A DNA stretch of 64,000 nt from Rhizobium sp. G21 (GTDB lineage Bacteria; Pseudomonadota; Alphaproteobacteria; Rhizobiales; Rhizobiaceae). The notes beneath the pieces are model-generated. The model was given only the letters and a program-made list of their open reading frames with translations. It was not told the DNA's origin and did no database searches. The translations under genes were made by a program, and so were the position numbers. Positions 9,200-18,863 of this stretch are shown one piece after another. How positions within the stretch are numbered: the first letter of the stretch is position 1; each line of letters begins with the position of its first letter. Where the stretch lies: positions 1,612,001 through 1,676,000 of the forward strand of contig NZ_JACFXW010000001.1 in NCBI RefSeq assembly GCF_014158035.1. The letters run 5' to 3'.

Positions 9200-9744
9200 G
9201 ACGGGTCTCTCGATGTACTGCGATTGCCGGCCGCGGAAATGATCGATGCGACCATCGCCGCCTGCTTGGCTTCCATCTCGGTCAGGATCAGGCTCGACTG
9301 ACGCGGGCTGAGCTTCATGATGATCGCCGACGACAGGTTCGGGTCCATGAGTTCGAGCTGCTGGGCAGCAGCGTCCGCGGCCATTTTCTTATAGATTTCG
9401 ACGAGACCGGCCTCGGCCTGTTTGGAGAAGGCGTCACGCTTCTTCATCCATTCCTCATACTCCGCCTTTCGCGTTTCGAGGATCGTGATGCGGTCGTCGA
9501 CCTGCGCCTGGAGCTTTTCGAGCTCGATCTTCTGAAGGGCGAAGCGCTGGTCCCGCGCGGCGTCGGCGATATTGGCGCAAAAGGCGCGGATCTCTTCGCG
9601 CGCCGTCTTGACCGCCGGCTTCGGCGCGGATTTTTCGTGGTTCTCTTCCGCCGACATCGCCGCCATGGGCCCGATGCCCAGGCAGAGGCCGATCACCACG
9701 CAGGTTTTTGCGATGGTCTTGGACAGTCCCGTCATTCCGGTCAT
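9196..9744 (-). CDS. motE: MotE, periplasmic chaperone of MotC
   Basis: 182-residue exported protein with a signal peptide (TCVVIGLCLGIGPMAAMSA) and a long helical, coiled-coil-like middle (residues ~45-120), followed by the MgtE_N-like segment MDPNLSSAIIMKLSPRQSSL. In Sinorhizobium the gene between flgI and flgH encodes MotE, which stabilises and folds MotC in the periplasm. The position and layout here are the same. ATGA overlaps couple it to flgI upstream and flgH downstream. Confidence 0.88.
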   Translation of the reverse strand: MTGMTGLSKTIAKTCVVIGLCLGIGPMAAMSAEENHEKSAPKPAVKTAREEIRAFCANIADAARDQRFALQKIELEKLQAQVDDRITILETRKAEYEEWMKKRDAFSKQAEAGLVEIYKKMAADAAAQQLELMDPNLSSAIIMKLSPRQSSLILTEMEAKQAAMVASIISAAGNRSTSRDPS

Positions 9745-10856
9745 TGCAACACCAACTCCGCCTGCAGCGCGCCCGCCTGCTTGATGCCCTGGAGAATGGC
9801 GATGATGCCGTCAGGCTTCACGCCGATCGAATTCAGTCCCGAAACCAGGGTCTTCAGATTGGAGCCCTTGATGATCGCCACCTTGCTGTTGGCTTGCTGC
9901 GCGATGATGTCCGTCTGCGGCTGCACCGCCGTCTCGCCGTTCGAGAACGGCAAAGGCTGCACCACGGTGGGGTTTTCGCTGACCTGAACCGTCAAGGTGC
10001 CGTAGCTGACCGCCACTTCGGAGATCCGGACATCGGCGCCGATCACGATCGTGCCGGTGCGCTCGTTGACCACCACCTTGGCCGGCGTGTCGGTGTCGAT
10101 GGGAAGGTTCTCGATCTCCGCCATCAGTCGGGCGAGATCGGCGCGACGCGGCTTTTCCACGACCACTTCCTGGGAATCGTTCACCGTGGCGATCGGCCCG
10201 CCATAAGCCTGGCTCGAGAATGCGTTGATCGCGTCGGTCATGCGCACCGCGGTCGAAAAATCCGGGTTGCGCAATTGCAGGACGAGATTGACCGAATCCT
10301 TGAAGCGGGACGGCAGGGGACGTTCGATGATCGCGCCGTTGGGCACGCGGCCGGCGGTCGCCACGCCCTGCGTCAACTGGGTGGCGTCGCCGGTGGCCGA
10401 GAAGCCGGAGACGATCAGCGGGCCCTGCGCCACGGCGTAGATCTGCCCGTCCGCGCCGGTCAGCGACGTCATCACCAGCGTGCCGCCGCGGAGCGACGTG
10501 GCGTCGCCGAGCGAGCTGACGGCGACATCCATGCGGCTGCCTGGGCTCGCGAACGGCGGCAGCGTAGCGGTGACCATGACCGCGGCGATATTCTTGGACC
10601 GGTTTTCGCCGCCCTGGGTGGAGATGCCGAGATTCTGCAGCATCGCGCGGAGCGATTGTTCGGTGAAAGGTGAAGAGCGGAGACTATCGCCCGATCCCTG
10701 CAGGCCTACGACGAGACCGTAACCGATCAACTGATTGTCGCGGCCGGCCTGCAGCGACGCCACGTCCTTGATGCGGGCTGTGGCCGCCGCATGCGACGGC
10801 GCCGCAGTCGACAAGGTCATCAGGCTGGCCAGGATCAGGGCGAGGAGTTTCTTCAT
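9741..10856 (-). CDS. flgI: FlgI, flagellar P-ring protein
   Basis: 371-residue periplasmic P-ring subunit with a cleavable signal peptide (LLALILASLMTLSTAAPSHA). FlgI motifs are clear: ARIKDVASLQAGRDNQLIGY near residue 30, GLQGSGDSLR and FTEQSLRAML, and a C-terminus ending GIKPDG-like (LNSIGVKPDGIIAILQGIK). Length is normal. It overlaps flgA and motE by 4 nt each. Confidence 0.98.
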   Translation of the reverse strand: MKKLLALILASLMTLSTAAPSHAAATARIKDVASLQAGRDNQLIGYGLVVGLQGSGDSLRSSPFTEQSLRAMLQNLGISTQGGENRSKNIAAVMVTATLPPFASPGSRMDVAVSSLGDATSLRGGTLVMTSLTGADGQIYAVAQGPLIVSGFSATGDATQLTQGVATAGRVPNGAIIERPLPSRFKDSVNLVLQLRNPDFSTAVRMTDAINAFSSQAYGGPIATVNDSQEVVVEKPRRADLARLMAEIENLPIDTDTPAKVVVNERTGTIVIGADVRISEVAVSYGTLTVQVSENPTVVQPLPFSNGETAVQPQTDIIAQQANSKVAIIKGSNLKTLVSGLNSIGVKPDGIIAILQGIKQAGALQAELVLQ

Positions 10857-11335
10857 TTCTGCACCACGAGGATCGAACTGTCCGGTCTGACCGTGCCGGA
10901 GATGATCACGCCGGTGTCGGTGTTGCGGACCTTGACGAGGTCGCCGACGACGCCGTCGTTGAGCGGCGTGCCGGCCGCGGTGATCTTCAAGCCGCCGCTG
11001 TCATAGACCAGCACGATCTTGTCGCCGCGACGCACCGTCCACGCTTCGCGCAGCGAACCGAGCATGATCGTCCGGTTGGGCAGAAGCGTTCTCGTCGTCA
11101 CCAGACCGGCGACATCGGACAGCTTCTGCGCATAGCCCGGCGCAATGTTCGGATTGGTCACGGGTACGGTTTTCACCTGGCTCTCGGTGATCTCCTGGCC
11201 GGGATAGATGATCTGAGTAGGGACGACCGCCATGCCGAAGTCAGCAGCCGTCGCCGAGCCCATCATCGCCAGGGACGCGAAGGCGAACGCCAGCGTCTTC
11301 AGCCCATGTCTCTTATGCCGCATGTTTGCCATCAT
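10853..11335 (-). CDS. flgA: FlgA, P-ring assembly chaperone
   Basis: 160-residue periplasmic chaperone required for FlgI polymerisation. It has a signal peptide (LKTLAFAFASLAMMGSATAA), then a SAF/FlgA domain (YPGQEITESQVKTVPV; TRTLLPNRTIMLGSLREAW; DGVVGDLVKVRNTDTGVII; ending SILVVQK). It lacks the N-terminal extra domain of enteric FlgA, as is usual in alphaproteobacteria. An alternative start a few codons inside (MRHKRH) is possible. Confidence 0.95.
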   Translation of the reverse strand: MMANMRHKRHGLKTLAFAFASLAMMGSATAADFGMAVVPTQIIYPGQEITESQVKTVPVTNPNIAPGYAQKLSDVAGLVTTRTLLPNRTIMLGSLREAWTVRRGDKIVLVYDSGGLKITAAGTPLNDGVVGDLVKVRNTDTGVIISGTVRPDSSILVVQK

Positions 11336-11351
11336 GGTCGTCCGCTCCTCC

Positions 11352-12140
11352 TTACTTCATGCTCTGGCTCACCGTCTTGGACATCTCGTCCGCGGTGGTG
11401 ATGACCTTGGAGTTCATTTCGTAGGCGCGCTGGGCCGAGATCAGGTCGGTGATTTCCTTGACCGAATCGACGTTGGAGCTCTCGAGATAACCCTGCTTGA
11501 CATAACCGAAGCCCGCGTCGTCGCCGACGCCGACGATCGCGGCGCCCGAGGCGGTGGTTTCCTGATAGAGGTTGCCGCCGAGTTCCTTGAGGCCCGCTTC
11601 GTTGACGAAGTTCGCGAGCTGGATCTGGCCGAGCTGCTGGGGCGCAGTCTGGGCGCCGATCGTGGCGTAGACTTCGCCCGACCGGTTGATAGTGATCTGG
11701 GTGGCGTCGTTGGGAACAGTGATGGTGGGGATGACGAGATAGCCGTCGGCAGTCACCAGCTCGCCGTTTTCATTTTTGTTGAAGGCGCCGTCGCGCGTGT
11801 AGAGCGTCGTGCCGTCGGGAGCCTGGATCTGGAAGAAGCCGCGCCCGACGATAGCCATGTCGAAGTCGTTGCTGGTCTCGCTGAGATCGCCCTGCTCGAA
11901 CAGGTTGCGCACCGCCGCGGTCTTGACGCCGAGGCCGATATTGATGCCTTCCGGCACCGTCGCCTGGTTCGCAGTGTTGGCGACGCCCGCCGCCCGATCC
12001 GTCTGGTAGAGAAGATCGGTGAATTCGGCGCGCGCGCGCTTGTAGCCCGTCGTGTTGATGTTCGCGATGTTGTTCGCGATCACCTCGAGATTGGTCTGCT
12101 GTGCGTTCATGCCGGTCGCGGCGATCGATAGCGCTCTCAT
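11352..12140 (-). CDS. flgG: FlgG, distal rod protein
   Basis: 262-residue rod protein exported without a signal peptide. It starts [19 protein letters not shown], typical of FlgG, and has the [19 protein letters not shown] motif and the C-terminal helix [20 protein letters not shown]. It lies 9 nt after fliE and 16 nt before flgA, inside the operon. Confidence 0.98.
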   Translation of the reverse strand: MRALSIAATGMNAQQTNLEVIANNIANINTTGYKRARAEFTDLLYQTDRAAGVANTANQATVPEGINIGLGVKTAAVRNLFEQGDLSETSNDFDMAIVGRGFFQIQAPDGTTLYTRDGAFNKNENGELVTADGYLVIPTITVPNDATQITINRSGEVYATIGAQTAPQQLGQIQLANFVNEAGLKELGGNLYQETTASGAAIVGVGDDAGFGYVKQGYLESSNVDSVKEITDLISAQRAYEMNSKVITTADEMSKTVSQSMK

Positions 12141-12149
12141 TCGTTACCC

Positions 12150-12470
12150 TCAGATGTTCATCTTCACGATGTCGAGATAGGCCGAGACAACCTTGTCGCG
12201 GAACGCCATCGCCGTTTGCAGTGTCTGGTCGGCGGTCATGACGGTCTCGACGACCTCGCGAACGCTGGCTTTGCCGAGCATGCCGTCCATGGACTTGGTT
12301 TCGGCGGCCTTCAGATTATCGACGAAGGACGCGCCGATATTGGACATGAAATCCGTGAAGCTGGCGCCTGCCGCGCCGGCTTCCATAGAGGGCTGGGTCG
12401 CGGCGGTCTCCGCGATCTTCTTGGTTTCGGACGCCAGGGAGGCGCTCAATGCGCTGATAGGTTCAATCAT
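12150..12470 (-). CDS. fliE: FliE, hook-basal body adaptor
   Basis: 106-residue junction protein between the MS ring and the rod. The C-terminal half carries the FliE signature ([20 protein letters not shown], then [16 protein letters not shown]). The start overlaps the flgC stop by 4 nt. Length is normal. Confidence 0.96.
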   Translation of the reverse strand: MIEPISALSASLASETKKIAETAATQPSMEAGAAGASFTDFMSNIGASFVDNLKAAETKSMDGMLGKASVREVVETVMTADQTLQTAMAFRDKVVSAYLDIVKMNI

Positions 12471-12886
12471 TGCGAGGACTTCAGAAGATCGATGGTTGCG
12501 GAAATCAGATCACGTGTCTGACGAATGGATTGCAGATTGGCCTCGTAGGAGCGGTTGGCTTCCCGCATGTCGGCCATTTCGAGCAGGACGTTCACGTTCG
12601 GATATTTCACGATGCCGTTGGGGTCGGCGGCCGGATTGCCCGGCTCGTATTCGGTGAGGAAATCCGACGTATCGACGCCGATCCGCTTCACCTTGACCTT
12701 CTCGACGCCGGAAGTGCGGTCGAGTTCGTCCGAGAAGCTGATGGTCTTGCGACGGTAGGGATCGGCGCCTGGCGTGTCGCCTGTCGAACGCGCATTCGCG
12801 AGATTTTCCGACACGACGCGGAGACGCGTCGACTGGGCGGAAAGACCGGAAGCGGAAATCGTGAGGGAATCGGAAAGCGGATCCAT
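12467..12886 (-). CDS. flgC: FlgC, proximal rod protein
   Basis: 139-residue rod protein with the classical N-terminus ([20 protein letters not shown] then NLANARSTG) and C-terminus ([20 protein letters not shown]). It stands between flgB and fliE; 3 nt separate it from flgB. Confidence 0.97.
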   Translation of the reverse strand: MDPLSDSLTISASGLSAQSTRLRVVSENLANARSTGDTPGADPYRRKTISFSDELDRTSGVEKVKVKRIGVDTSDFLTEYEPGNPAADPNGIVKYPNVNVLLEMADMREANRSYEANLQSIRQTRDLISATIDLLKSSQ

Positions 12887-12889
12887 GGA

Positions 12890-13273
12890 TTATCCCTTCC
12901 TCACGGCCATCAGAAGCATCTTGTTGAAGGCTTTGACGACGGCGGTGTTGAGATCGTAATCGCGGCGGATCTGGCCTTGCTTCATAAGCTCTTCGGACAG
13001 GTCGACGGAGTTTCCGGACAGTTTGGCGACCGCCTTCTTGTCCTCGTCGGACTGGACCACGTAGGTCGCGGCCGGCGTGTCGGTGAAGTGCCGCGCATTG
13101 GTGGCGGCCATCGGCGTCGCCTGATTTTGCAACACGAATTCGAAGGGCTCGACGTCTTTGGCCCTGAAGGCCGGCGTGTTGGCGTTGGCGATATTTCCGG
13201 ATACGGCGCCTTGGCGGACCGAAAGCCATTCTGCCTGTCGCGACGCCAATTCAAATAGTTGAATCGGTTGCAT
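12890..13273 (-). CDS. flgB: FlgB, proximal rod protein
   Basis: 127-residue rod protein with the motif VSGNIANANTPAFRAKDVEP and the C-terminal helical end VVKAFNKMLLMAVRKG. It is the first gene of the long basal-body operon. The upstream interval 13274-13445 holds the terminator of the fliI unit and presumably the operon promoter. Confidence 0.96.
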   Translation of the reverse strand: MQPIQLFELASRQAEWLSVRQGAVSGNIANANTPAFRAKDVEPFEFVLQNQATPMAATNARHFTDTPAATYVVQSDEDKKAVAKLSGNSVDLSEELMKQGQIRRDYDLNTAVVKAFNKMLLMAVRKG

Positions 13274-13394
13274 GGGTGTTCTCCGTCTTCATGACCGAAC
13301 TTTTGTCTTCATGACACCACGGACCATAGAGGGAGAATCTTGCGCGGGACTTGTCCCAAAAGCCGCAATTTTCAGGGTTCGCCGGAAAACGCGA

Positions 13395-13418
13395 AAAGGG
13401 CGGCACCGGCCGCCCTTT
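13395..13418 (-). terminator. Terminator behind the flgF-fliI unit
   Basis: AAAGGGCGG / CCGCCCTTT inverted repeat with a six-base loop, T-rich on the minus strand. It lies 28 nt beyond the stop of the 189-residue protein. Confidence 0.7.
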
Positions 13419-13445
13419 CCCACTTGCCCGTCCTTGAACGGCGCG

Positions 13446-14015
13446 TCAGTTGCCCACGCCGTAGACCGTTCCCTTGTCCGTCACGACGACCCATTTGCCC
13501 TCGCGCTGTTCGAGCGCCGCCACTTTGGACGCGTCCGGCAAAAGCGAGCCGGGCTGCACCAGGTAGACCCCGCCTTTGTCTTCGATCATGGCGCGACCAT
13601 TGGCGACATGGAGGACCTTGAACCTCATGGCGTCGCCCGGAAAGGCCTGGTCGAGAGCGGATGCGGCGCCGTCGTCGCCGATATCCTTGCCGATGTCGGG
13701 GACGGAGCCGGTGATGATCTTCTCGCCGGCCAGCGGGTCGCCGCTCTTCTCGTCGCGGTCCACGATCGCCGCTGGCGAGGGATTGACGATCGCCCGACCC
13801 GCCCATTCGGGAAGATCGCGGGACAATTCTTGCACCGCGACGCGTATGCCGAACTTGTCCTCGTTGAAGAAGACATACCAGGGGAAAAACGCTGCGGTCA
13901 TCGCGAGCGCTGCGCCCGACCAGCCAATGATGCGGTCCACGGTCCAGAAAGGCTTGCGCAACGCCTTCTTGGGCGGTTCGACGGGTTCGTCGGCGTCAAA
14001 ATCGGTCATTGTCAC
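13446..14015 (-). CDS. Uncharacterised membrane protein of the flagellar cluster
   Basis: 189-residue protein with a cytoplasmic N-terminus, one membrane helix (IIGWSGAALAMTAAFFPWYVFF, residues ~29-50) and an extracytoplasmic region containing ALRFKVLHVANGRAM-like and GVYLVQPGSLLP segments. A gene of unknown function stands between fliI and flgB in rhizobial flagellar clusters, and this one has that position. Its start overlaps the fliI stop by 4 nt, which points to a flagellar role. No known domain is recognised. Confidence 0.75.
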   Translation of the reverse strand: MTMTDFDADEPVEPPKKALRKPFWTVDRIIGWSGAALAMTAAFFPWYVFFNEDKFGIRVAVQELSRDLPEWAGRAIVNPSPAAIVDRDEKSGDPLAGEKIITGSVPDIGKDIGDDGAASALDQAFPGDAMRFKVLHVANGRAMIEDKGGVYLVQPGSLLPDASKVAALEQREGKWVVVTDKGTVYGVGN

Positions 14016-15409
14016 CTCGGGCGCCCGTTGGCGCCGTTACCCGGCTGGTTGGCGTTCTTCAGAGCCGAGGCCAGATCGGCGAAGGCGTCGCGCGCCGGCC
14101 TTTCCCCAGGGGTCTGCTTCAAAATTTCATAGATCGGCGGCACCTGCTTGACCGCCATGTCGAGGTCGGGATCCGCGCCGGCGCGATAGCCGCCGATCAG
14201 GCGAAGATCCCGCGTCTCCTCGAATTTATGGATGAGCGTCTTCAGGCGAGACACCAGTTTCTCCTCGTCCGGCGTCCACGCCTTGCGGGCGAGACGCGAG
14301 ATCGATGCGAGCGGATCGACGGGCGGGTACCGCCCCTCTTCCGCCAGGGCGCGATCGAGCACGATATGGCCGTCGAGAATGCCGCGGGTCGCATCGGCGA
14401 TCGGGTCGTTGTGGTTGTCGCCGTCGACGAGGATCGAGATGATCGCCGTGATCGCGCCGGCGCCTTCCTGTCCGGGGCCCGCCCGTTCGAGCAGTTTCGG
14501 CAGTTCGGTGAACACGGATGCGGGATAGCCGCGAGCCACAGGCGGCTCGCCCGACGCGGTCGCCACCTCGCGGATCGCATGCGCGAAACGGGTGACGCTG
14601 TCGACGATCAGCAGGACGTTCTTGCCTTCGTCGCGGAAGTGTTCGGCGATGGTGACGGCCGAGAGCGGCGCCATCTTGCGCAGCATCGGGCTCTCGTCCG
14701 ATGTCGCGACCACCGCCACGGATTTCTTTAGATGCGGCCCGAGCGTGTCTTCGATGAATTCGCGGACTTCACGGCCGCGTTCGCCGACCAGCGCGATGAC
14801 GACGCGATCGAAAGCGTCGGCGCGGGCGAGCATCGACAGAAGCGTCGACTTGCCGACGCCGGACCCTGCGAACACGCCGAGACGCTGACCGTGGCAGAGA
14901 GGCGCGAAGATGTCGATCGCCCGCACCCCGGTGCGAAACCCTTTCGAGACGCGCTGGCGCGTCATCGACGGCGGCGCCGTATTGGAGATGGAACGGGCGA
15001 CGCGACCTTGCGCGATCGGTCCGAGACCATCGATCGGTTCGCCGAGCGAATTGACCGTGCGGCCGCACCAGCTGTCGTCGGGATTGAGGCGGAACGCTCC
15101 GCGTTTCAGAATGATGTCGTCGATGCCGATGGGATCGCCGGGTTCGATGGGGCAGACATAGACGAGATCCGGCTCGACGCGAACCACCTCGCCGAGATGG
15201 ATGCCGGACTCGCTGCGATGGGCGACGAATTCTCCCAGGCGCACATGACGGGACAGCCCCGTCACGGTGTAGTGGCCCGCCGCGATGGTCTTGACGCGCC
15301 CGGCATGCGCCACCAGCGCGCCGGGCTGGTTGAAGCGCTGGAACAGGGCGCCGATGGCGGCCATTCGGTCGCCGGTGGTCCCCGTCTTGTCTTGCATCGC
15401 CCTATCCAT
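14012..15409 (-). CDS. fliI: FliI, flagellar export ATPase
   Basis: 465-residue F1-beta-like ATPase driving type III export. Walker A is GVFAGSGVGKSTLLSML (residues ~165-180), Walker B is within LLIVDSVTRFAHAI, and the family motif ATASGEPPVARGYPASVF is present. The N-terminal beta-barrel and C-terminal domain are complete and the length is normal. It follows flgF by 14 nt and overlaps the small membrane protein gene. The first codons (MDRAMQDKTG) could be replaced by the internal ATG a few residues on. Confidence 0.98.
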   Translation of the reverse strand: MDRAMQDKTGTTGDRMAAIGALFQRFNQPGALVAHAGRVKTIAAGHYTVTGLSRHVRLGEFVAHRSESGIHLGEVVRVEPDLVYVCPIEPGDPIGIDDIILKRGAFRLNPDDSWCGRTVNSLGEPIDGLGPIAQGRVARSISNTAPPSMTRQRVSKGFRTGVRAIDIFAPLCHGQRLGVFAGSGVGKSTLLSMLARADAFDRVVIALVGERGREVREFIEDTLGPHLKKSVAVVATSDESPMLRKMAPLSAVTIAEHFRDEGKNVLLIVDSVTRFAHAIREVATASGEPPVARGYPASVFTELPKLLERAGPGQEGAGAITAIISILVDGDNHNDPIADATRGILDGHIVLDRALAEEGRYPPVDPLASISRLARKAWTPDEEKLVSRLKTLIHKFEETRDLRLIGGYRAGADPDLDMAVKQVPPIYEILKQTPGERPARDAFADLASALKNANQPGNGANGRPR

Positions 15410-15423
15410 TCAAATCCGCCCGG

Positions 15424-16149
15424 TCAGGACGCCCCGCCCAGTGTCTTGATTGCGCCGGTGAGCGAGTTTTCGTTGTCTCTCATCAGCTGGGTGACATAGT
15501 CGAATGTCCGCTGCACGGTGATCATTTCGGTCATCTGCTTGAGCGGGTTGACGTTGGCCTGCTCGACGTAACCCTGCAGCACGCCTGCGTCGGGGCGGTC
15601 GACGACCGGCTGCGGCGCTTCGCCCGGAATCACGGCCGTGTTTCCGGCGCGGATGAAGTTGGCGCCGATATTGGCCGACATCAGCCCGAGCGTCGCGACC
15701 GGTCTGCCATCCTGATAAAGTATACCGTCGGTGGAGGCCGTCGGCGGCCCGCCCTGGGCGTTGAGCTGGATCGGCGCGCCGCCGGCGTCGAGAACGGGGT
15801 AGCCTTCCAGCGTCACGAGATCGCCGGTTTCCAGCATCGAAAAGCGACCGTCCCGCGTCACGGCGTTGCCGGATGGAGAGGCCACATGAAACCAGACGTC
15901 GCCCTTGGCGGCGAAGTCGAGCGGGTTGCCGGTCTGGGTGATGGCCCCGTTGTCGGTGGAGAGAAACTCCTCGCCGGGAGACACATAACCGACGCGGGCG
16001 CCCTCCGCCTTGGTCATGACCTCGTCGAACTTCACCTGCGTGGCGCGAAATCCGACCGTATTCATATTGGCCAGATTGTCGGCGATCGTATTGAGCCGCT
16101 TTTCCAGCGACAGCTGCGACGACAGCGCAACGTAAAGACTCGTTTCCAT
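15424..16149 (-). CDS. flgF: FlgF, proximal rod protein
   Basis: 241-residue rod protein. Start ATG 16149 (METSLYVALSSQLSLEKRLN) gives the typical N-terminal helix; a longer open frame reaching 16308 lacks family features. The motif IADNLANMNTVGFRATQVKF is followed by a normal FlgE/F/G body and the C-terminal helix MTEMITVQRTFDYVTQLM. It is the first gene of the flgF-fliI unit, divergent from motA. Confidence 0.95.
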   Translation of the reverse strand: METSLYVALSSQLSLEKRLNTIADNLANMNTVGFRATQVKFDEVMTKAEGARVGYVSPGEEFLSTDNGAITQTGNPLDFAAKGDVWFHVASPSGNAVTRDGRFSMLETGDLVTLEGYPVLDAGGAPIQLNAQGGPPTASTDGILYQDGRPVATLGLMSANIGANFIRAGNTAVIPGEAPQPVVDRPDAGVLQGYVEQANVNPLKQMTEMITVQRTFDYVTQLMRDNENSLTGAIKTLGGAS

Positions 16150-16368
16150 GCTCGCCCTCTGACCGGGTCTCATACCCGGCGTAACACTGCCTCGAGCGAA
16201 AGCCGCGCACGCCGCGACTCTCCTTGTTTGGCGAAAGCATGTTCGGGCTCGCTTGCGCGAACCTGTCGCCGCAGCGCGGAAATCCCGCAGGGCGCCCAAC
16301 AGCTTCACACAAGCAAGAAACCGTATCCAAAGCTGGATTTATTGTGAGATCAGCGCGGGCGGCGTCGT

Positions 16369-17243
16369 ATGAACATCATTATCGGCTTGGTCATTGTTTT
16401 CGGCTGCATCATCGGCAGCTTTCTTGCGACGGGCGGCCATCTCGAGGTGCTCTGGCAGCCTTATGAATTCCTCGTCATCATCGGTTGCGGCCTCGGCGCC
16501 TTCATCGCCGGAACGCCGATGAAGGTCATCAGGACTCGGGCAAAGCGATCGGTGAGGCGTTCAAGAATTCGGTTCCCAAGGAACGCAACTATCTCGATAC
16601 GCTCGGTTGCCTCTATGCGCTGATGCGCGATCTGCGCACCAAGTCGCGCAACGAAATCGAAGCGCATATCGACAATCCCGACGAATCCATCATCTTCCAG
16701 AATGCGCCGTCGGTCCTCAAGAACAAGGAACTGACCGCTTTCATCTGCGACTATGTCCGACTGATCATCATCGGCAATGCGCGCAGCCATGAAATCGAGG
16801 CGCTGATGGACGAGGAAATCCAGACGATCGACCACGACAAGATGAAGGCCTTCACGCAGTTGCAGAACATGGGCGACTCCTTCCCGGCCATCGGCATCGT
16901 GGCCGCCGTTCTCGGCGTCATCCACGCCATGGGCGCGATCACCGAACCGCCGGAAGTTCTGGGACACCTGATCGGCGCGGCTCTTGTCGGAACGTTTACC
17001 GGTATTCTACTTTCCTACTGCATCATGAATCCGCTGATCTATATGATCAAGGCCGTTCGTAGTAAGCAGCTTCGTCTGTATGTGATCGTCAAGCAGACGC
17101 TGATCGCCTATATGAACGGATCGGTTCCGCAAGTTGCTCTCGAATACGGCCGCAAGACCATTTCCTCCTACGAACGTCCGTCGATCGACGCGGTCGAGCA
17201 GGAAATGATGAATCCGGGCGGCGGCGGCGAAAAGGCGGCATGA
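16369..17243 (+). CDS. motA: MotA, stator proton-channel protein (frameshifted)
   Basis: Four-helix stator subunit. The N-terminus ([20 protein letters not shown]) and [16 protein letters not shown] are in one frame. After 16531 the reading frame changes, and residues [20 protein letters not shown] onward, the cytoplasmic loop and the helices [17 protein letters not shown] and [20 protein letters not shown] are in another. One missing base near GG 16532-16533 explains it. The repaired length is about 291 residues, normal for MotA. The stop overlaps the fliM start (ATGA). Probable sequence error. Confidence 0.93.
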
Positions 17244-18193
17244 TGACGGAGGGTGTGGCAATGCGCACGCGAGCGCCGGCGATAGATCCCAAGATCTACG
17301 CCCTGCTGACAGGAGAGCTGGGCACCAACCAGGCGGTCTCCAAAGTGTGCCTCGAACTCGGCCAGGTCCTGACTGCTTTCCTTCCCGATCTCGTGGAAAT
17401 GGAAACGCAGCAGAAGATGAGCTTCTATTTCGAGCGCTGCGAAACCGGTTACAAGAACGAACTGATTTCGGAAATGGCCCCGGGCACGGTGCTGATGGAC
17501 GGATCGCTGAAGAACTGGTGTCCGGACTTCACCATAGCCTGCTCGTCTTCGGCGATCATCGCCCTGGTGGAAACCCTGATGGGCGGGGATCCGTCCACGC
17601 TCGGCAATGTCGAGGCGCGGCCGGCCTCTTCCATCGAGCTCGAAATGGCGCCGCTGATCATGGAGAAGATCGCCCAGGTGATCAAATCCGCCGTCGACGC
17701 GCCCGGCAATTACGAACCGATCCTGACCCGGCCGGTCAACCTCAAGAACCGTCCCAAGCCAGCCGAAGACTATGTCGACATGTTCGCGGCGCTGATCAGG
17801 ATGAAGATCGAATTCGGCAGCCTTACGTCCTTCTTCGAAGTCGTCATCCCGCAAAAAACGCTGCTCAAGACCAAGGTGCGGGCTCCGACGGCCAGCGCCG
17901 CGGCAAAATCGGTGAACGATTGGGCCGACATCCTCGAAGACCAGGTCAAGCGCTCGGACGTAAAGGTCGAGGCGCGCATCCATCTCACGCCGCTGACGCT
18001 CGGCGTCATCGCAAAGCTTCAGCCCGGCGACGTGATCCCTTTTCTGGACACGGACGATGTCCGCGCTCAGGTCAGCGCCAACGGGCGCGATCTCTACAGC
18101 TGCGAATTCGGCCGGGCCGGCAACAACTACACCGTTCGGGTCAAGGAGTCGTCTGGTTCCGACCAGGACCTCCTGAGGGATCTGCTCTCCTGA
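17240..18193 (+). CDS. fliM: FliM, flagellar switch C-ring protein
   Basis: 317-residue C-ring component that receives CheY-P. It shows a FliM middle domain ([40 protein letters not shown]) and a C-terminal SpoA/FliN-like domain ([40 protein letters not shown]). The canonical N-terminal CheY-binding peptide LSQxEIDALL is not evident, as in other rhizobial FliM. It overlaps motA by 4 nt and is followed by fliN. Confidence 0.93.
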   Translation: MMTEGVAMRTRAPAIDPKIYALLTGELGTNQAVSKVCLELGQVLTAFLPDLVEMETQQKMSFYFERCETGYKNELISEMAPGTVLMDGSLKNWCPDFTIACSSSAIIALVETLMGGDPSTLGNVEARPASSIELEMAPLIMEKIAQVIKSAVDAPGNYEPILTRPVNLKNRPKPAEDYVDMFAALIRMKIEFGSLTSFFEVVIPQKTLLKTKVRAPTASAAAKSVNDWADILEDQVKRSDVKVEARIHLTPLTLGVIAKLQPGDVIPFLDTDDVRAQVSANGRDLYSCEFGRAGNNYTVRVKESSGSDQDLLRDLLS

Positions 18194-18241
18194 TCAGGCT
18201 CAGAAAAGCCTTGCGCAAGATTTAACTGGAATGATGATCGT

Positions 18242-18820
18242 ATGGCACCGAAGAAAGCAAAAATCGAAGACGAAGCACTCGAAACCGGCGATGCAAACGC
18301 CGAGCTCGATCAGGCGATCGACGACCTTCGCGGCGTTCTGAAAGCCGACGAAGCCGGCCTCTCCGATTTCGGAGAGGATTTCGGCGCAGAATTCGGCGGC
18401 GGAGACGCCGGCGTGGATACGCCGATGGGGACGAATTTCGGCGGCGGTGCCGATTTCGACGGCGGCGGCGGCTTCGGCGGCGACTTCGGTGATTCGGCTT
18501 TCGGCGGCGACGACTTCGGAAGCCGCGCGTCGATGGGCGCGTCCGCCGAGCCCGGCAGCGCGCTGCATGCGAACCTGGATCTGATCAAAGACATCCCAAT
18601 TGATGTTCAAATCATTCTAGGAACTAGCAAAATGCAGGTTTCCGGCTTGATGAATCTGACCGAAGGGGCCATTATCGCCCTTGATCGGAAAATTGGCGAA
18701 CCGGTCGATCTGATCGTCAATGGAAGGCTCATCGGGCGTGGTGAAATCACCGTTTTGGAGAATGATGAAACCCGTTTCGGCATCAAACTGTTGGAAGTTA
18801 AACCGAGCGGCAGGCCTTAG
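18242..18820 (+). CDS. fliN: FliN, flagellar switch protein with Gly/Asp/Phe-rich extension
   Basis: 192-residue C-ring protein. The C-terminal ~80 residues form the SpoA domain ([40 protein letters not shown]). The N-terminal half is a low-complexity stretch with repeating GDFG/FGG/DFG units (residues ~40-100), which looks disordered. The length exceeds enteric FliN (~137). It is in the motA-fliM-fliN-fliG-flhB operon, 43 nt before fliG. Confidence 0.94.
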   Translation: MAPKKAKIEDEALETGDANAELDQAIDDLRGVLKADEAGLSDFGEDFGAEFGGGDAGVDTPMGTNFGGGADFDGGGGFGGDFGDSAFGGDDFGSRASMGASAEPGSALHANLDLIKDIPIDVQIILGTSKMQVSGLMNLTEGAIIALDRKIGEPVDLIVNGRLIGRGEITVLENDETRFGIKLLEVKPSGRP

Positions 18821-18863
18821 AGTATCAGAGTTACAAACCGGAATGATTCCGGGGAGCGTCGAT

